Assembly: GCA_027491915.1 (NCBI GenBank) | Contig: JAOZGC010000002.1 | Coordinates: 248,001-312,000, forward strand | From: Thermoproteota archaeon | GTDB lineage: Archaea > Korarchaeota > Korarchaeia > Korarchaeales > Korarchaeaceae | Length of the DNA stretch: 64,000 nt | Direction of reading: 5' to 3' | Shown: positions 53,720 to 60,425 of the stretch, piece after piece | Position numbering within the stretch: the first letter of the stretch is position 1 | Layout of the letters: every line of letters starts with the position of its first letter | Notes under the pieces: model-generated | The model's database searches: none | What the model was told of the DNA's origin: nothing | What the model saw: the letters and a program-made list of their open reading frames with translations, nothing else | Program-made: the position numbers and the translations under genes

Positions 53720-54736
53720 ATGTCCGAGGGCGGACTGGACGCTAAGAGGGCCGCCGCGCTGTTGGCCCTGGGGCTGGCCATGCTGATACCCCTCGCGGGC
53801 GCCGTGGACCTGGGCGCCGTCTCCGAGTATCTCTGGGAGATAGGCCCAGGTCCCATAGCAATCTCCATCCTCTGCGTTCACGTCGGCGTCTTCTTCTACG
53901 CCCTCGGGTGGTACTTTCTGCTGGGCGGGAGGCTCGACCTGCTGGACTCCTTCCTGATAAGCTGGGCGAGCCTGTTCGTCAACCTCCTGATACCGACCGG
54001 ATCCACGTCGGGGGAGGCCCTGAGGGTCTACCTGGCCTCCAAGAGGGGGGTTAACGGGGCGGCGGCCCTGTCCAGCGTGGTCACCCACAGGGTGATAATG
54101 ATAATCCCCTTCGTGGTGAGCGTGGTGCTCGGCCTGTCATTCTTCGCCTCCGGCGGGGGGGTGCACGGGTCGGTCTCCTGGACCACGATCTGGTTTCTGA
54201 TGGCAGCCCTGGCCCTGGTCGTGGTGGCCCTGTTCTACGTGAGCGGCTCCGAGGGGACCATGCTCCGGATCGTCGGCCTGGCCGAGAGGGTCCTGCGCAG
54301 GAGGCTTGAGGGGGTAAGGTCGGCCGCCAGGGAGTACGTGTCTGCCTTCAGGGAGGCCACGAGAGACGGTCGGAAGATGCTGATGGTACTCTCGACCTCC
54401 TTCGCCAACTGGCTCTTCGACATGGCCCCCATCTTCATATTCTTCTGGTCCCTGGGGGAGGACCTATCCCCCCTGTACGGGGCTTTCGTCTACTCGGTGT
54501 CGATAATGCTGGTGCTCATCCCCGTCGGGATCCCCGGCAACACGGGGGTCAGGGAGTGGGCCCTCATAGCCCTGCTCTCGGCGACCGGGGTCAGCAGGGA
54601 GGTGGCCACGGTGGTCACGCTGATGGCGTCCACCGTCTCCGTCTTCCTCAACGAGCTGATCTCCGGGATGGTGGCCTACCTGCTCGCGCTCAGGAGGCTC
54701 AGGCGCCCGGGAAGTTCTCCGACACCCACCCCCTGA
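53720..54736 (+). CDS. UPF0104/LPG-synthase-TM-like flippase family protein
   Basis: A 338-residue membrane protein with about eight segments and the UPF0104 (AglD/MprF N-domain-like) marks: FYALGWYFLLGGRLDLLDSFLISWASLFVNLLIPTGSTSGEALRVYLASKRGV (near 52-110, with N and PxGxxxGE motif) and PVGIPGNTGVREWALIALL near 275. Relatives move lipid-linked sugars or aminoacyl lipids. ATG 53720 follows the shared promoter. The end overlaps the convergent aminotransferase by 38 bases. A second, partial member lies at the window's right edge. Confidence 0.83.
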   Translation: MSEGGLDAKRAAALLALGLAMLIPLAGAVDLGAVSEYLWEIGPGPIAISILCVHVGVFFYALGWYFLLGGRLDLLDSFLISWASLFVNLLIPTGSTSGEALRVYLASKRGVNGAAALSSVVTHRVIMIIPFVVSVVLGLSFFASGGGVHGSVSWTTIWFLMAALALVVVALFYVSGSEGTMLRIVGLAERVLRRRLEGVRSAAREYVSAFREATRDGRKMLMVLSTSFANWLFDMAPIFIFFWSLGEDLSPLYGAFVYSVSIMLVLIPVGIPGNTGVREWALIALLSATGVSREVATVVTLMASTVSVFLNELISGMVAYLLALRRLRRPGSSPTPTP

Positions 54737-55889
54737 TGGCCTCCATGGCTCCCCTTATCACCTCCTTGGAGGTCGCGAAGCTGAACCTCAGGTACCCCTC
54801 GCCCGGCTCGCCGAAGTCGGTCCCCGGCAGCACCGCCACCCCGGCCTCCTCCAGGATCCTCCTGGCCAGCTCCTTGGATCCGACCCCCAGCCTCTTGACG
54901 TTCGGCCAGGCGTAGAAGGTAGCCTTCGGCTTTATCATGCTGAAACCCGGTATTGAGTTTATCTCCCTGTGGATCAGATCCCTCCTCTCCTGGTATTCCC
55001 TTACCATTGCGTTCACCTCGTCCCTCGGCCCCTTAAGGGCCGCGACGGCCGCCTTCTGGACGAAGGAGACCGGGCACGACGTGGTGTTGAGCTGTATCTT
55101 CATCATCTTGTCGGCCATGTCCCTGGGGGCCACGGCGTACCCGAGCCTCCAGCCCGTCATGGCGAAGGTCTTACTGAAGCCGCTGATCATGACGGCCCTG
55201 TCCTCGGCTCCCGGTATCGAGAGCACGCTCTCGTGCCTCCTTCCATCGAACACTATGTCCTCATATATTTCATCGGAGAATATCCACAGGTCTTTCTCCC
55301 TGGCGACCTCAACGACGGCCTCCAGGTCCTCCCTCCTGTAGACCCCCCCGGTGGGGTTGCAGGGCGAGTTTATCACGATGGCCCTGGTCTTCGGGGTCAC
55401 GGCCTCCACTATCTCCTCCCCGCTCGGGGAGAACTCCCGCTCCTCCCTGAGGACCACCGGCTTGACCGCGCCGCCGACGAAGTTGACGACGCTCTCGTAG
55501 GCCGGGTACGCTGGCATCGGGATTATGACCTCGTCCCCCGGGTTTACCGTCGCCATCAGGGCCGCGAAGATGGCCAGCTTGGCCCCCACGAAGACGACCA
55601 CCTGATCGGGGGAGACGTCCACCCCCCTGGACTCGGACACGCTCTCCGCTATGGCCTCTCTGAGCTCCGGTATGCCGGAGGACGGGGTGTAACCCGTGTA
55701 TCCCTCATCCAGCGCCCTCTTGGCCGCCTCCTTTATGTGGGCCGGCGTGTCGAAATCCGGTTGGCCTATCTCCATGTGGTATATCCTGCGCCCTTGGGCC
55801 TCCAGCGCCTTGGCCCTGGCCAGGACCAGGAAGGCCCCCTCAACACCCAGTCGATCCATCCTGTCGGAGTATCGGGGCAATCTCCCCAC
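54699..55889 (-). CDS. Class I aminotransferase (aspartate aminotransferase-like)
   Basis: A 396-residue PLP enzyme of the aspartate/aromatic group: IYHMEIGQPDFDTPAHIKEAA near 36-56, GYTGYTPSSGIPELREAIA near 65, the NSPCNPTGGVY loop near 170, FSDEIYEDIVFDG near 198 and the PLP lysine in SGFSKTFAMTGWRLGYA near 232-248. GTG 55889 is chosen because the AT box (GTTTAAGATT on the minus strand, 55914-55923) lies 26-30 bases upstream; TTG 55913 or a later ATG are options. It transfers amino groups to 2-oxoglutarate; exact substrate not readable. Confidence 0.9.
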   Translation of the reverse strand: MGRLPRYSDRMDRLGVEGAFLVLARAKALEAQGRRIYHMEIGQPDFDTPAHIKEAAKRALDEGYTGYTPSSGIPELREAIAESVSESRGVDVSPDQVVVFVGAKLAIFAALMATVNPGDEVIIPMPAYPAYESVVNFVGGAVKPVVLREEREFSPSGEEIVEAVTPKTRAIVINSPCNPTGGVYRREDLEAVVEVAREKDLWIFSDEIYEDIVFDGRRHESVLSIPGAEDRAVMISGFSKTFAMTGWRLGYAVAPRDMADKMMKIQLNTTSCPVSFVQKAAVAALKGPRDEVNAMVREYQERRDLIHREINSIPGFSMIKPKATFYAWPNVKRLGVGSKELARRILEEAGVAVLPGTDFGEPGEGYLRFSFATSKEVIRGAMEAIRGWVSENFPGA

Positions 55890-55937
55890 CTCCCTGCCCC
55901 CAAACTTCCTCAAAATCTTAAACTTTTGGAGGGGAGA

Positions 55938-56600
55938 TCACGGGGGCGACCTCTCCAGCAGGATCACCTCGCAGCAGTCGACCAGGGAGGCGAATCTCTC
56001 GGCGTCCTTTCTGCTCCCGACGATTTCCCCGTAATGCATGGGGATGACGATCCTGGGGGAGATCGCTCGGGCCGCTGCGGCCGCCTCCTCGGCGTCCATG
56101 ACGTAGGTCCCGCTGACGGGGAGGAGGGCCACGTCCACCTTCAATCCCTCCATCTCCGGTATAAGGTCCGTGTCCCCCGCGTGGTACACCCTCAATCCCC
56201 CCAGGGTCAGCACGTAGCCGACGTATCCCTTCTCCCTGGGGTGAAAACTCATCCTGTCCGGCCTCGTGTTGTACGCCGGAACCGCAACGACCTCTATTCC
56301 GGCCAGCCGGATCGAGTCCCCCGGCTTGACCTGGAAGAATTTGCCCCCGATCCCCCTGAGCTTCCTAGCGCAGGTCTTCGGCGCCACGATGGCGGTCTCC
56401 GGGCCAGATACCCATCTCACGTCCTCGGGGCTGCAGTGATCGTAGTGATCGTGGGTGATCAGGACCGCGTCGGCCGTCCTGCCCCGCCCCCCCAGCCTGA
56501 AGGGATCCACGTACACCACCGGCCTCCCCCCCGGGCCGATCAGCCTGAAGCAGTCGTGTCCCAGCCACTCCAGCTCTATCTCGCCCACCCTCAACTCCAT
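55938..56600 (-). CDS. Metallo-beta-lactamase-fold hydrolase (UPF0173 type)
   Basis: A 220-residue metal-dependent hydrolase with ITHDHYDHCSPED (HxHxDH, near 48), YHAGDTDLIPEM near 138, PMHYGE near 185 and a short form without added domains. This is the UPF0173/YtkL group; substrates are mostly unknown (N-acyl compounds or lactones suggested for relatives). ATG 56600 is chosen; a GTG directly before it could also serve. It follows the CBS gene by 6 bases, so the two are cotranscribed. Confidence 0.85.
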   Translation of the reverse strand: MELRVGEIELEWLGHDCFRLIGPGGRPVVYVDPFRLGGRGRTADAVLITHDHYDHCSPEDVRWVSGPETAIVAPKTCARKLRGIGGKFFQVKPGDSIRLAGIEVVAVPAYNTRPDRMSFHPREKGYVGYVLTLGGLRVYHAGDTDLIPEMEGLKVDVALLPVSGTYVMDAEEAAAAARAISPRIVIPMHYGEIVGSRKDAERFASLVDCCEVILLERSPP

Positions 56601-56606
56601 CACCCC

Positions 56607-57494
56607 TCACGAGTACTTCGTCACCCTGGTCATGGATATCTCGCTCGTCACCACGTCCACGAAAGTCTCCACCCCGACCAGCTTGGGGAGCCTCCTGACC
56701 ACGTCCCTCTCGGTGACTATCCCCTTCAGCTTCCCGTCCTCCATCACTAGGAGGCTCCCGACCCCCCTGAACCTCATCTCACCCAGGGCCTCCGAGACGT
56801 CGGCGTCCGGGGAGACGGAGGCCACCTCTCTGGATCCAAGGTCCCCTATCCTGGTCGAGAAGGCCGCCTCCCCCCCGCCCGACTCCACGGCCGCCTTGAC
56901 CTTCTGAGAGGCCGCCGCGGCTATCAGGTCCTTCATCGAGAAAACGCCAGTTATCTCGCCCCCTTCCTCCAGGGGGAGTCTCCTGATCCCCCGGAACACC
57001 ATGGTCTTGGCCGCGTCCATCATAGTCGAATCAGGGTTGGCGGTAATCACCGGGGAGCTCATGATCTCCCTCACCTTAACGAAGGTCCTGTGGCCAGCCA
57101 GGGCGTCCGCTACGTGCCTCTCCGATATTATGCCTATGACGTGCCCGTACCTGTTCAGCACCGGGATCGCCCCGACGTTTTTCTCCATGAACTTCGAGAT
57201 CACCTTGGCAAATCCGCCGACCATCTGGACGGTCACCGGGTTCTCCGTCATCACGTCCCCGGCCGTCGTCTCGAACAGCGCCCTCCTCAGCCCCTCCGAG
57301 GAGGGGTCCTCCACGACCCTCCTGAACAGGTCCCTGGCCGAGACGATTCCCACGATCTTCCTCCCGTCCAGGACCGGGGCGTGCCTCACCCTCCTGTTGG
57401 CGAACCCCCTCAGGATGGCCCACAGGGGTGTATCTCGCCTGGCCACGACGGCCGGCGGATACCTCCCTATGACCGCGGTCACCGGGTCCCCCAC
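56607..57494 (-). CDS. Second four-CBS-domain protein
   Basis: A 295-residue protein with four CBS domains (about 5-62, 78-135, 140-198 and 220-285), shown by repeats such as VRHAPVLDGRKIVGIVSARDLF, GAIPVLNRYGHVIGIISERHV, RRLPLEEGGEITGVFSMKDL and GSLLVMEDGKLKGIVTERDVV. It is a stand-alone nucleotide or SAM sensor. It is similar in layout to the protein at 27319-28143 but the two differ clearly in sequence. GTG start. Operonic with the UPF0173 hydrolase, which may be its target. Confidence 0.86.
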   Translation of the reverse strand: MGDPVTAVIGRYPPAVVARRDTPLWAILRGFANRRVRHAPVLDGRKIVGIVSARDLFRRVVEDPSSEGLRRALFETTAGDVMTENPVTVQMVGGFAKVISKFMEKNVGAIPVLNRYGHVIGIISERHVADALAGHRTFVKVREIMSSPVITANPDSTMMDAAKTMVFRGIRRLPLEEGGEITGVFSMKDLIAAAASQKVKAAVESGGGEAAFSTRIGDLGSREVASVSPDADVSEALGEMRFRGVGSLLVMEDGKLKGIVTERDVVRRLPKLVGVETFVDVVTSEISMTRVTKYS

Positions 57495-57562
57495 CTGAGA
57501 TCGACCCCGGTGGGAGGCCCGAGTTAAGATATAAGGAGAGGAGGGGAGGGGAAGAGGGGATG

Positions 57563-58171
57563 TCAGAGGATCCTGACGCCCATGGCCTCGGCCCCGTTAT
57601 CGTAGATTTCCCTTATCTTGAACAGGTAGGCGGGCGTCTTCTTCCAGTCCCTTGGTTTGGAAGGCCTGTGGAACAGGTCGTGGACGGAGTTGACGAACTC
57701 CCAGATCGGACCGGACTCGTGGATCTCCACATCGCACCTGAGCTCGTAGGACGTCTCGGGCGGCGTGAAGAACAGGATGGTGGCCCTCGCCGGCCCCCCG
57801 GAGGTCAAGTTCCTCCAGGTGTGCCCCTTCGCCAGCTCCAGGGTCGTCAGCTTCCCGAAATCTATTTTGTCCTCGACGTATATCTCCCCCAGGAGGAACT
57901 CGGCCGCCCTCCTTGGGTCGAACGGCCTGGCCAACTCCTCTCTCATCCTCTCCAGGGTCTCCTCCAGGACTTCCTCCCTGTGTATGAATCCTATCCCCTT
58001 TATGGACCCGTTGGGCCCGGCCGGGCCGCAGGTTATTATCGCCGGGTTGTGCCTGGTGAACCCCAGGAGGGTCCCGGGTCCCACGCGCCCCGAGGCCATC
58101 TCCCTGATGAGCCTCACCCTCTGCCTGAACGCGTACTCCACGAAGGCCTCCGGCATCTCCGGACCGCCCAC
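57563..58171 (-). CDS. Uncharacterised 202-residue archaeal protein
   Basis: I do not recognise this protein. It is soluble. The N-terminal half has a strand-rich part (GPGTLLGFTRHNPAIITCGPAG) and helices (EEVLEETLERMREEL). The C-terminal half has a well-kept region ELAKGHTWRNLTSGGPARATILFFTPPETSYELRCDVEIHESGPIWEFVNSVHDLFHRP, which suggests a split-barrel-like or other beta-rich fold. GTG 58171 is chosen with ATG 58156 as an alternative. A GGTTATTAGG box (about 58205-58214, minus) lies upstream. It stands between two minus-strand regulatory-type genes. Confidence 0.6.
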   Translation of the reverse strand: MGGPEMPEAFVEYAFRQRVRLIREMASGRVGPGTLLGFTRHNPAIITCGPAGPNGSIKGIGFIHREEVLEETLERMREELARPFDPRRAAEFLLGEIYVEDKIDFGKLTTLELAKGHTWRNLTSGGPARATILFFTPPETSYELRCDVEIHESGPIWEFVNSVHDLFHRPSKPRDWKKTPAYLFKIREIYDNGAEAMGVRIL

Positions 58172-58203
58172 GTCGAGTCACCGGCCCCCGGTCGTTCCGT
58201 TCC

Positions 58204-58815
58204 CTAATAACCGCGCCCTCCCAGACGCAGGGCCCGTGCGGCCTTCTTGAGGGTGGTCCTCAGCCTCAGGGACGCCCTCCTCAGGATTCCCGGGGGCCTC
58301 ACGTCTGGCGGGCTCAAGGCGATGCTCAGGGGTATCTCCCCCATGCCTACCATCATCATGAACGCGGAGAAGGTCCTGACCGCCTCCTCCTGTTCGTGGG
58401 TCTCCACGGCACCGGGCCTCAGCCTCCTGACCCTGTCTATGGCCGCCTGGGCGTTGAGCCCGTTGGAGTAAACCAGGTAGGCCGCCGCCAGGGTTCCGGA
58501 TCGGCCGACCCCGGCGAAGCAGTGGATCGCCACCGGTTTCCCGGACCTGGCCCTCCCGTCGATCCACCGGCAGGCCGCCAGCATGTCCCGCGGGTCGGGG
58601 GCCAGCCCCTTCTCCACGGGCATGAAGAGGATCTCCATTCCCTCCGCGAGGACGGCCGACTCGTAGAGGCCCTCGGACCCCCAGAATATGGACAGCTCGT
58701 GCTCGGTCGCCAGGCAGACTATGGCCCCTATCCCCAACCTACTGAGGGTCCTCAGGGTGTCCCTCCTGGTCGGGAGCCTGGACACCGCGATCTCGGACGG
58801 GACTATCCACGTCAT
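58204..58815 (-). CDS. Dual-specificity/tyrosine protein phosphatase
   Basis: A 203-residue cysteine phosphatase with the P-loop HCFAGVGRSGT (C99, R105; CX5R) and the upstream general-acid loop FMPVEKGLAPDPRDM (about D74). The start region WIVPSEIAVSRLP is the usual archaeal DSP N-terminus. The C-terminal 40 residues (RRASLRLRTTLKKAARALRLGGRGY) are strongly basic, as if binding nucleic acid or lipid. ATG 58815 is chosen; the frame opens from GTG 58842 after a GGGGAGGGG stretch. With the PPP enzyme it gives the window two protein phosphatase types. Confidence 0.88.
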   Translation of the reverse strand: MTWIVPSEIAVSRLPTRRDTLRTLSRLGIGAIVCLATEHELSIFWGSEGLYESAVLAEGMEILFMPVEKGLAPDPRDMLAACRWIDGRARSGKPVAIHCFAGVGRSGTLAAAYLVYSNGLNAQAAIDRVRRLRPGAVETHEQEEAVRTFSAFMMMVGMGEIPLSIALSPPDVRPPGILRRASLRLRTTLKKAARALRLGGRGY

Positions 58816-58902
58816 CAGGGTCAAGGCGTCCCCTCCCCCCACGCGCGGCCCGATCCGACGACCACCCCGGGCCCGGACGCCCCGCCCCGCGCCGCTCTGG
58901 GG

Positions 58903-59820
58903 TCAGCCTCCCCCGACCAGCACGCCCGCCTCCACCCCCCCGCCCGGCCTTATGTAGGCGTAGGCCATCCTCGCCGTGGTGTGGGCCAGCCCGATCTCTC
59001 CCTCCCTGTCGAGGACTATCAGGCCGCCCCTCCCGCCGGTCCTCCTGAGCAGGATATCGAGGGCCCCCTCGGCGGCCGCACCCGGGTCCGCCCCGGCCGC
59101 CAGGGCGTCCACCGCGGCCTTGGCCATTAAGACCCTCATTATCCCCTCTCCCCACCCGGTGGACACCGCCGCCCCAACCTCCCCGTCGGCGTAGAGGCCG
59201 GCCCCCACTATCGGGGAGTCTCCCACCCTGCCCACCATTTTGAAGGGGGTTCCCCCCGTGGAGACGGCGGCCGCCAGGTTCCCCGAGTCGTCCAGAGCGG
59301 CGGCCCCCACGGTCCCGCCGGAGAATATGTCGGGCGGACGTCCTCCCCCTCCCGCCCTCTCCCTCTCCCTCTCCCTCCTCCAGCGCTCCAGCTCCCTCTC
59401 GACTATGAGGTCCCCCGGCGCGCACATCTCCAACCCCAACCGCTCGGCGAGCCTCTCGGCCCCCTCGCCGACCAGCATGACGTGCTCCGTCCTCTCCATA
59501 ACGGCCCTGGCCAGGGTAACCGGGTGTCTGACCCTTCTCACCGCCCCGACCGCCCCGGCCTTGAGGTCTCGCCCGTCCATTATCGCGGCGTCCAGCTCCA
59601 CGAACCCCTCCTCGTTGAGGAAGGAACCCACCCCGGCGTCGAACGTCGGGTCATCCTCCATGACCCTGACGGCGGCCTCCACCGCGTCCAGGGCGCTCCC
59701 CCCTCTGGACAACACCTTCCAACCCTCCCTGGCCGCCCTGGAGGTTCCCCTGACGTGATCCTCTACTAGGTCGTCCGGTATGTTCCAGGCCCCACCGTGG
59801 ACTACTATGGCCGTCCTCAA
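58903..59820 (-). CDS. Isoaspartyl peptidase/plant-type L-asparaginase (Ntn hydrolase)
   Basis: A 305-residue precursor of the T2 family. It begins IVVHGGAWN, has GSALDAVEAAVRVMEDDPTFDAGVGSFLNEEGFVELDAAIMDG (41-83) and cuts itself before T170 in FSGGTVGAAALDDSGNLAAAVSTGG to free the catalytic threonine. VGDSPIVGAGLYAD and STGWGE line the site. A charged ERERWRRERERERAGG-like linker (about 140-160) precedes the cut. It removes iso-Asp dipeptides or asparagine. The TTG start has a GGGGGAGA site; the leader carries a tight GC hairpin. Confidence 0.93.
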   Translation of the reverse strand: MRTAIVVHGGAWNIPDDLVEDHVRGTSRAAREGWKVLSRGGSALDAVEAAVRVMEDDPTFDAGVGSFLNEEGFVELDAAIMDGRDLKAGAVGAVRRVRHPVTLARAVMERTEHVMLVGEGAERLAERLGLEMCAPGDLIVERELERWRRERERERAGGGGRPPDIFSGGTVGAAALDDSGNLAAAVSTGGTPFKMVGRVGDSPIVGAGLYADGEVGAAVSTGWGEGIMRVLMAKAAVDALAAGADPGAAAEGALDILLRRTGGRGGLIVLDREGEIGLAHTTARMAYAYIRPGGGVEAGVLVGGG

Positions 59821-59824
59821 GTCT

Positions 59825-59862
59825 CCCCCTCGGAGAGGGGGGCGGCCATCGTATAAATCTTT
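59825..59862. promoter_or_regulatory. Shared promoter and leader hairpin between asparaginase and Nudix genes
   Basis: CCCCCTC (59825-59831) and GAGGGGG (59835-59841) form a 7-bp stem with a 3-base loop in the asparaginase leader. CGTATAAATC (59853-59862) is the AT box, able to serve the asparaginase (minus) and, about 34 bases before TTG 59892, the Nudix gene (plus). Confidence 0.45.
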
Positions 59863-59891
59863 GAACGGATCCGGCCGGCGCGGGGGGGAAC

Positions 59892-60410
59892 TTGGGGCCG
59901 ACGGGCGCAGGGCCTGGATGTAGCGGCGGGCCTCCAGGTAGGTGGGACGCGGCCGTCGGGGTCCTGATCAGGACCGGAGGCCGAGGGAGGCAGATCCTCC
60001 TGGTCAGGAGGGCCGACAGGGAGGGAGACCCATGGTCCGGCCAGGTGGCCCTCCCAGGAGGGATGAGGATGGAGGGCGAGGCCCACCCGGCGGAGACGGC
60101 GGCGAGGGAGGTCCGGGAGGAAGTGGGGATAGATCCGGCCGGATCCGCCCGCCGGTGCGAGGTCCTCCCTCCGGTCAGGTCGAGGGCCGCCGGCCTGGTG
60201 GTGGTCCCGGTACTCATGGAGGGGGACTTCGGGGATCCCTCGCCGGATGGGCGGGAGATATCCGAGGCGGCGTGGATCTCCCTGGAGGACCTAGAACACT
60301 GCTTCGCGTCGATCGGCGGTGCCCAGGTCCCGGCCCTCCGCGCCGGGACCATGGTGGTCTGGGGGCTAACTTATAGGGTGATCCTCCGGGTCCTTGAGAA
60401 GGTCGGCTGA
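59892..60410 (+). CDS. Nudix hydrolase (CoA-diphosphatase-like)
   Basis: A 172-residue Nudix protein. ILLVRRADREGDPWSGQVALPGG (35-57) resembles the coenzyme A pyrophosphatase subgroup. The Nudix box runs from G57 to G79 and ends AREVREEVG; it is one residue longer than the usual GX5EX7REUXEEXGU between E63 and R72. It hydrolyses nucleoside diphosphates linked to other groups. TTG 59892 is the first start after the promoter box. The large membrane protein gene follows at once. Confidence 0.85.
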   Translation: MGPTGAGPGCSGGPPGRWDAAVGVLIRTGGRGRQILLVRRADREGDPWSGQVALPGGMRMEGEAHPAETAAREVREEVGIDPAGSARRCEVLPPVRSRAAGLVVVPVLMEGDFGDPSPDGREISEAAWISLEDLEHCFASIGGAQVPALRAGTMVVWGLTYRVILRVLEKVG

Positions 60411-60425
60411 TTGGGGGTAGACTCG

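Noticed and set aside
60411-60425. TTG 60411 as start of the large membrane protein
   Set aside because: ATG 60426 has a GGGGGT site at good distance; the five extra residues add nothing to the fold.
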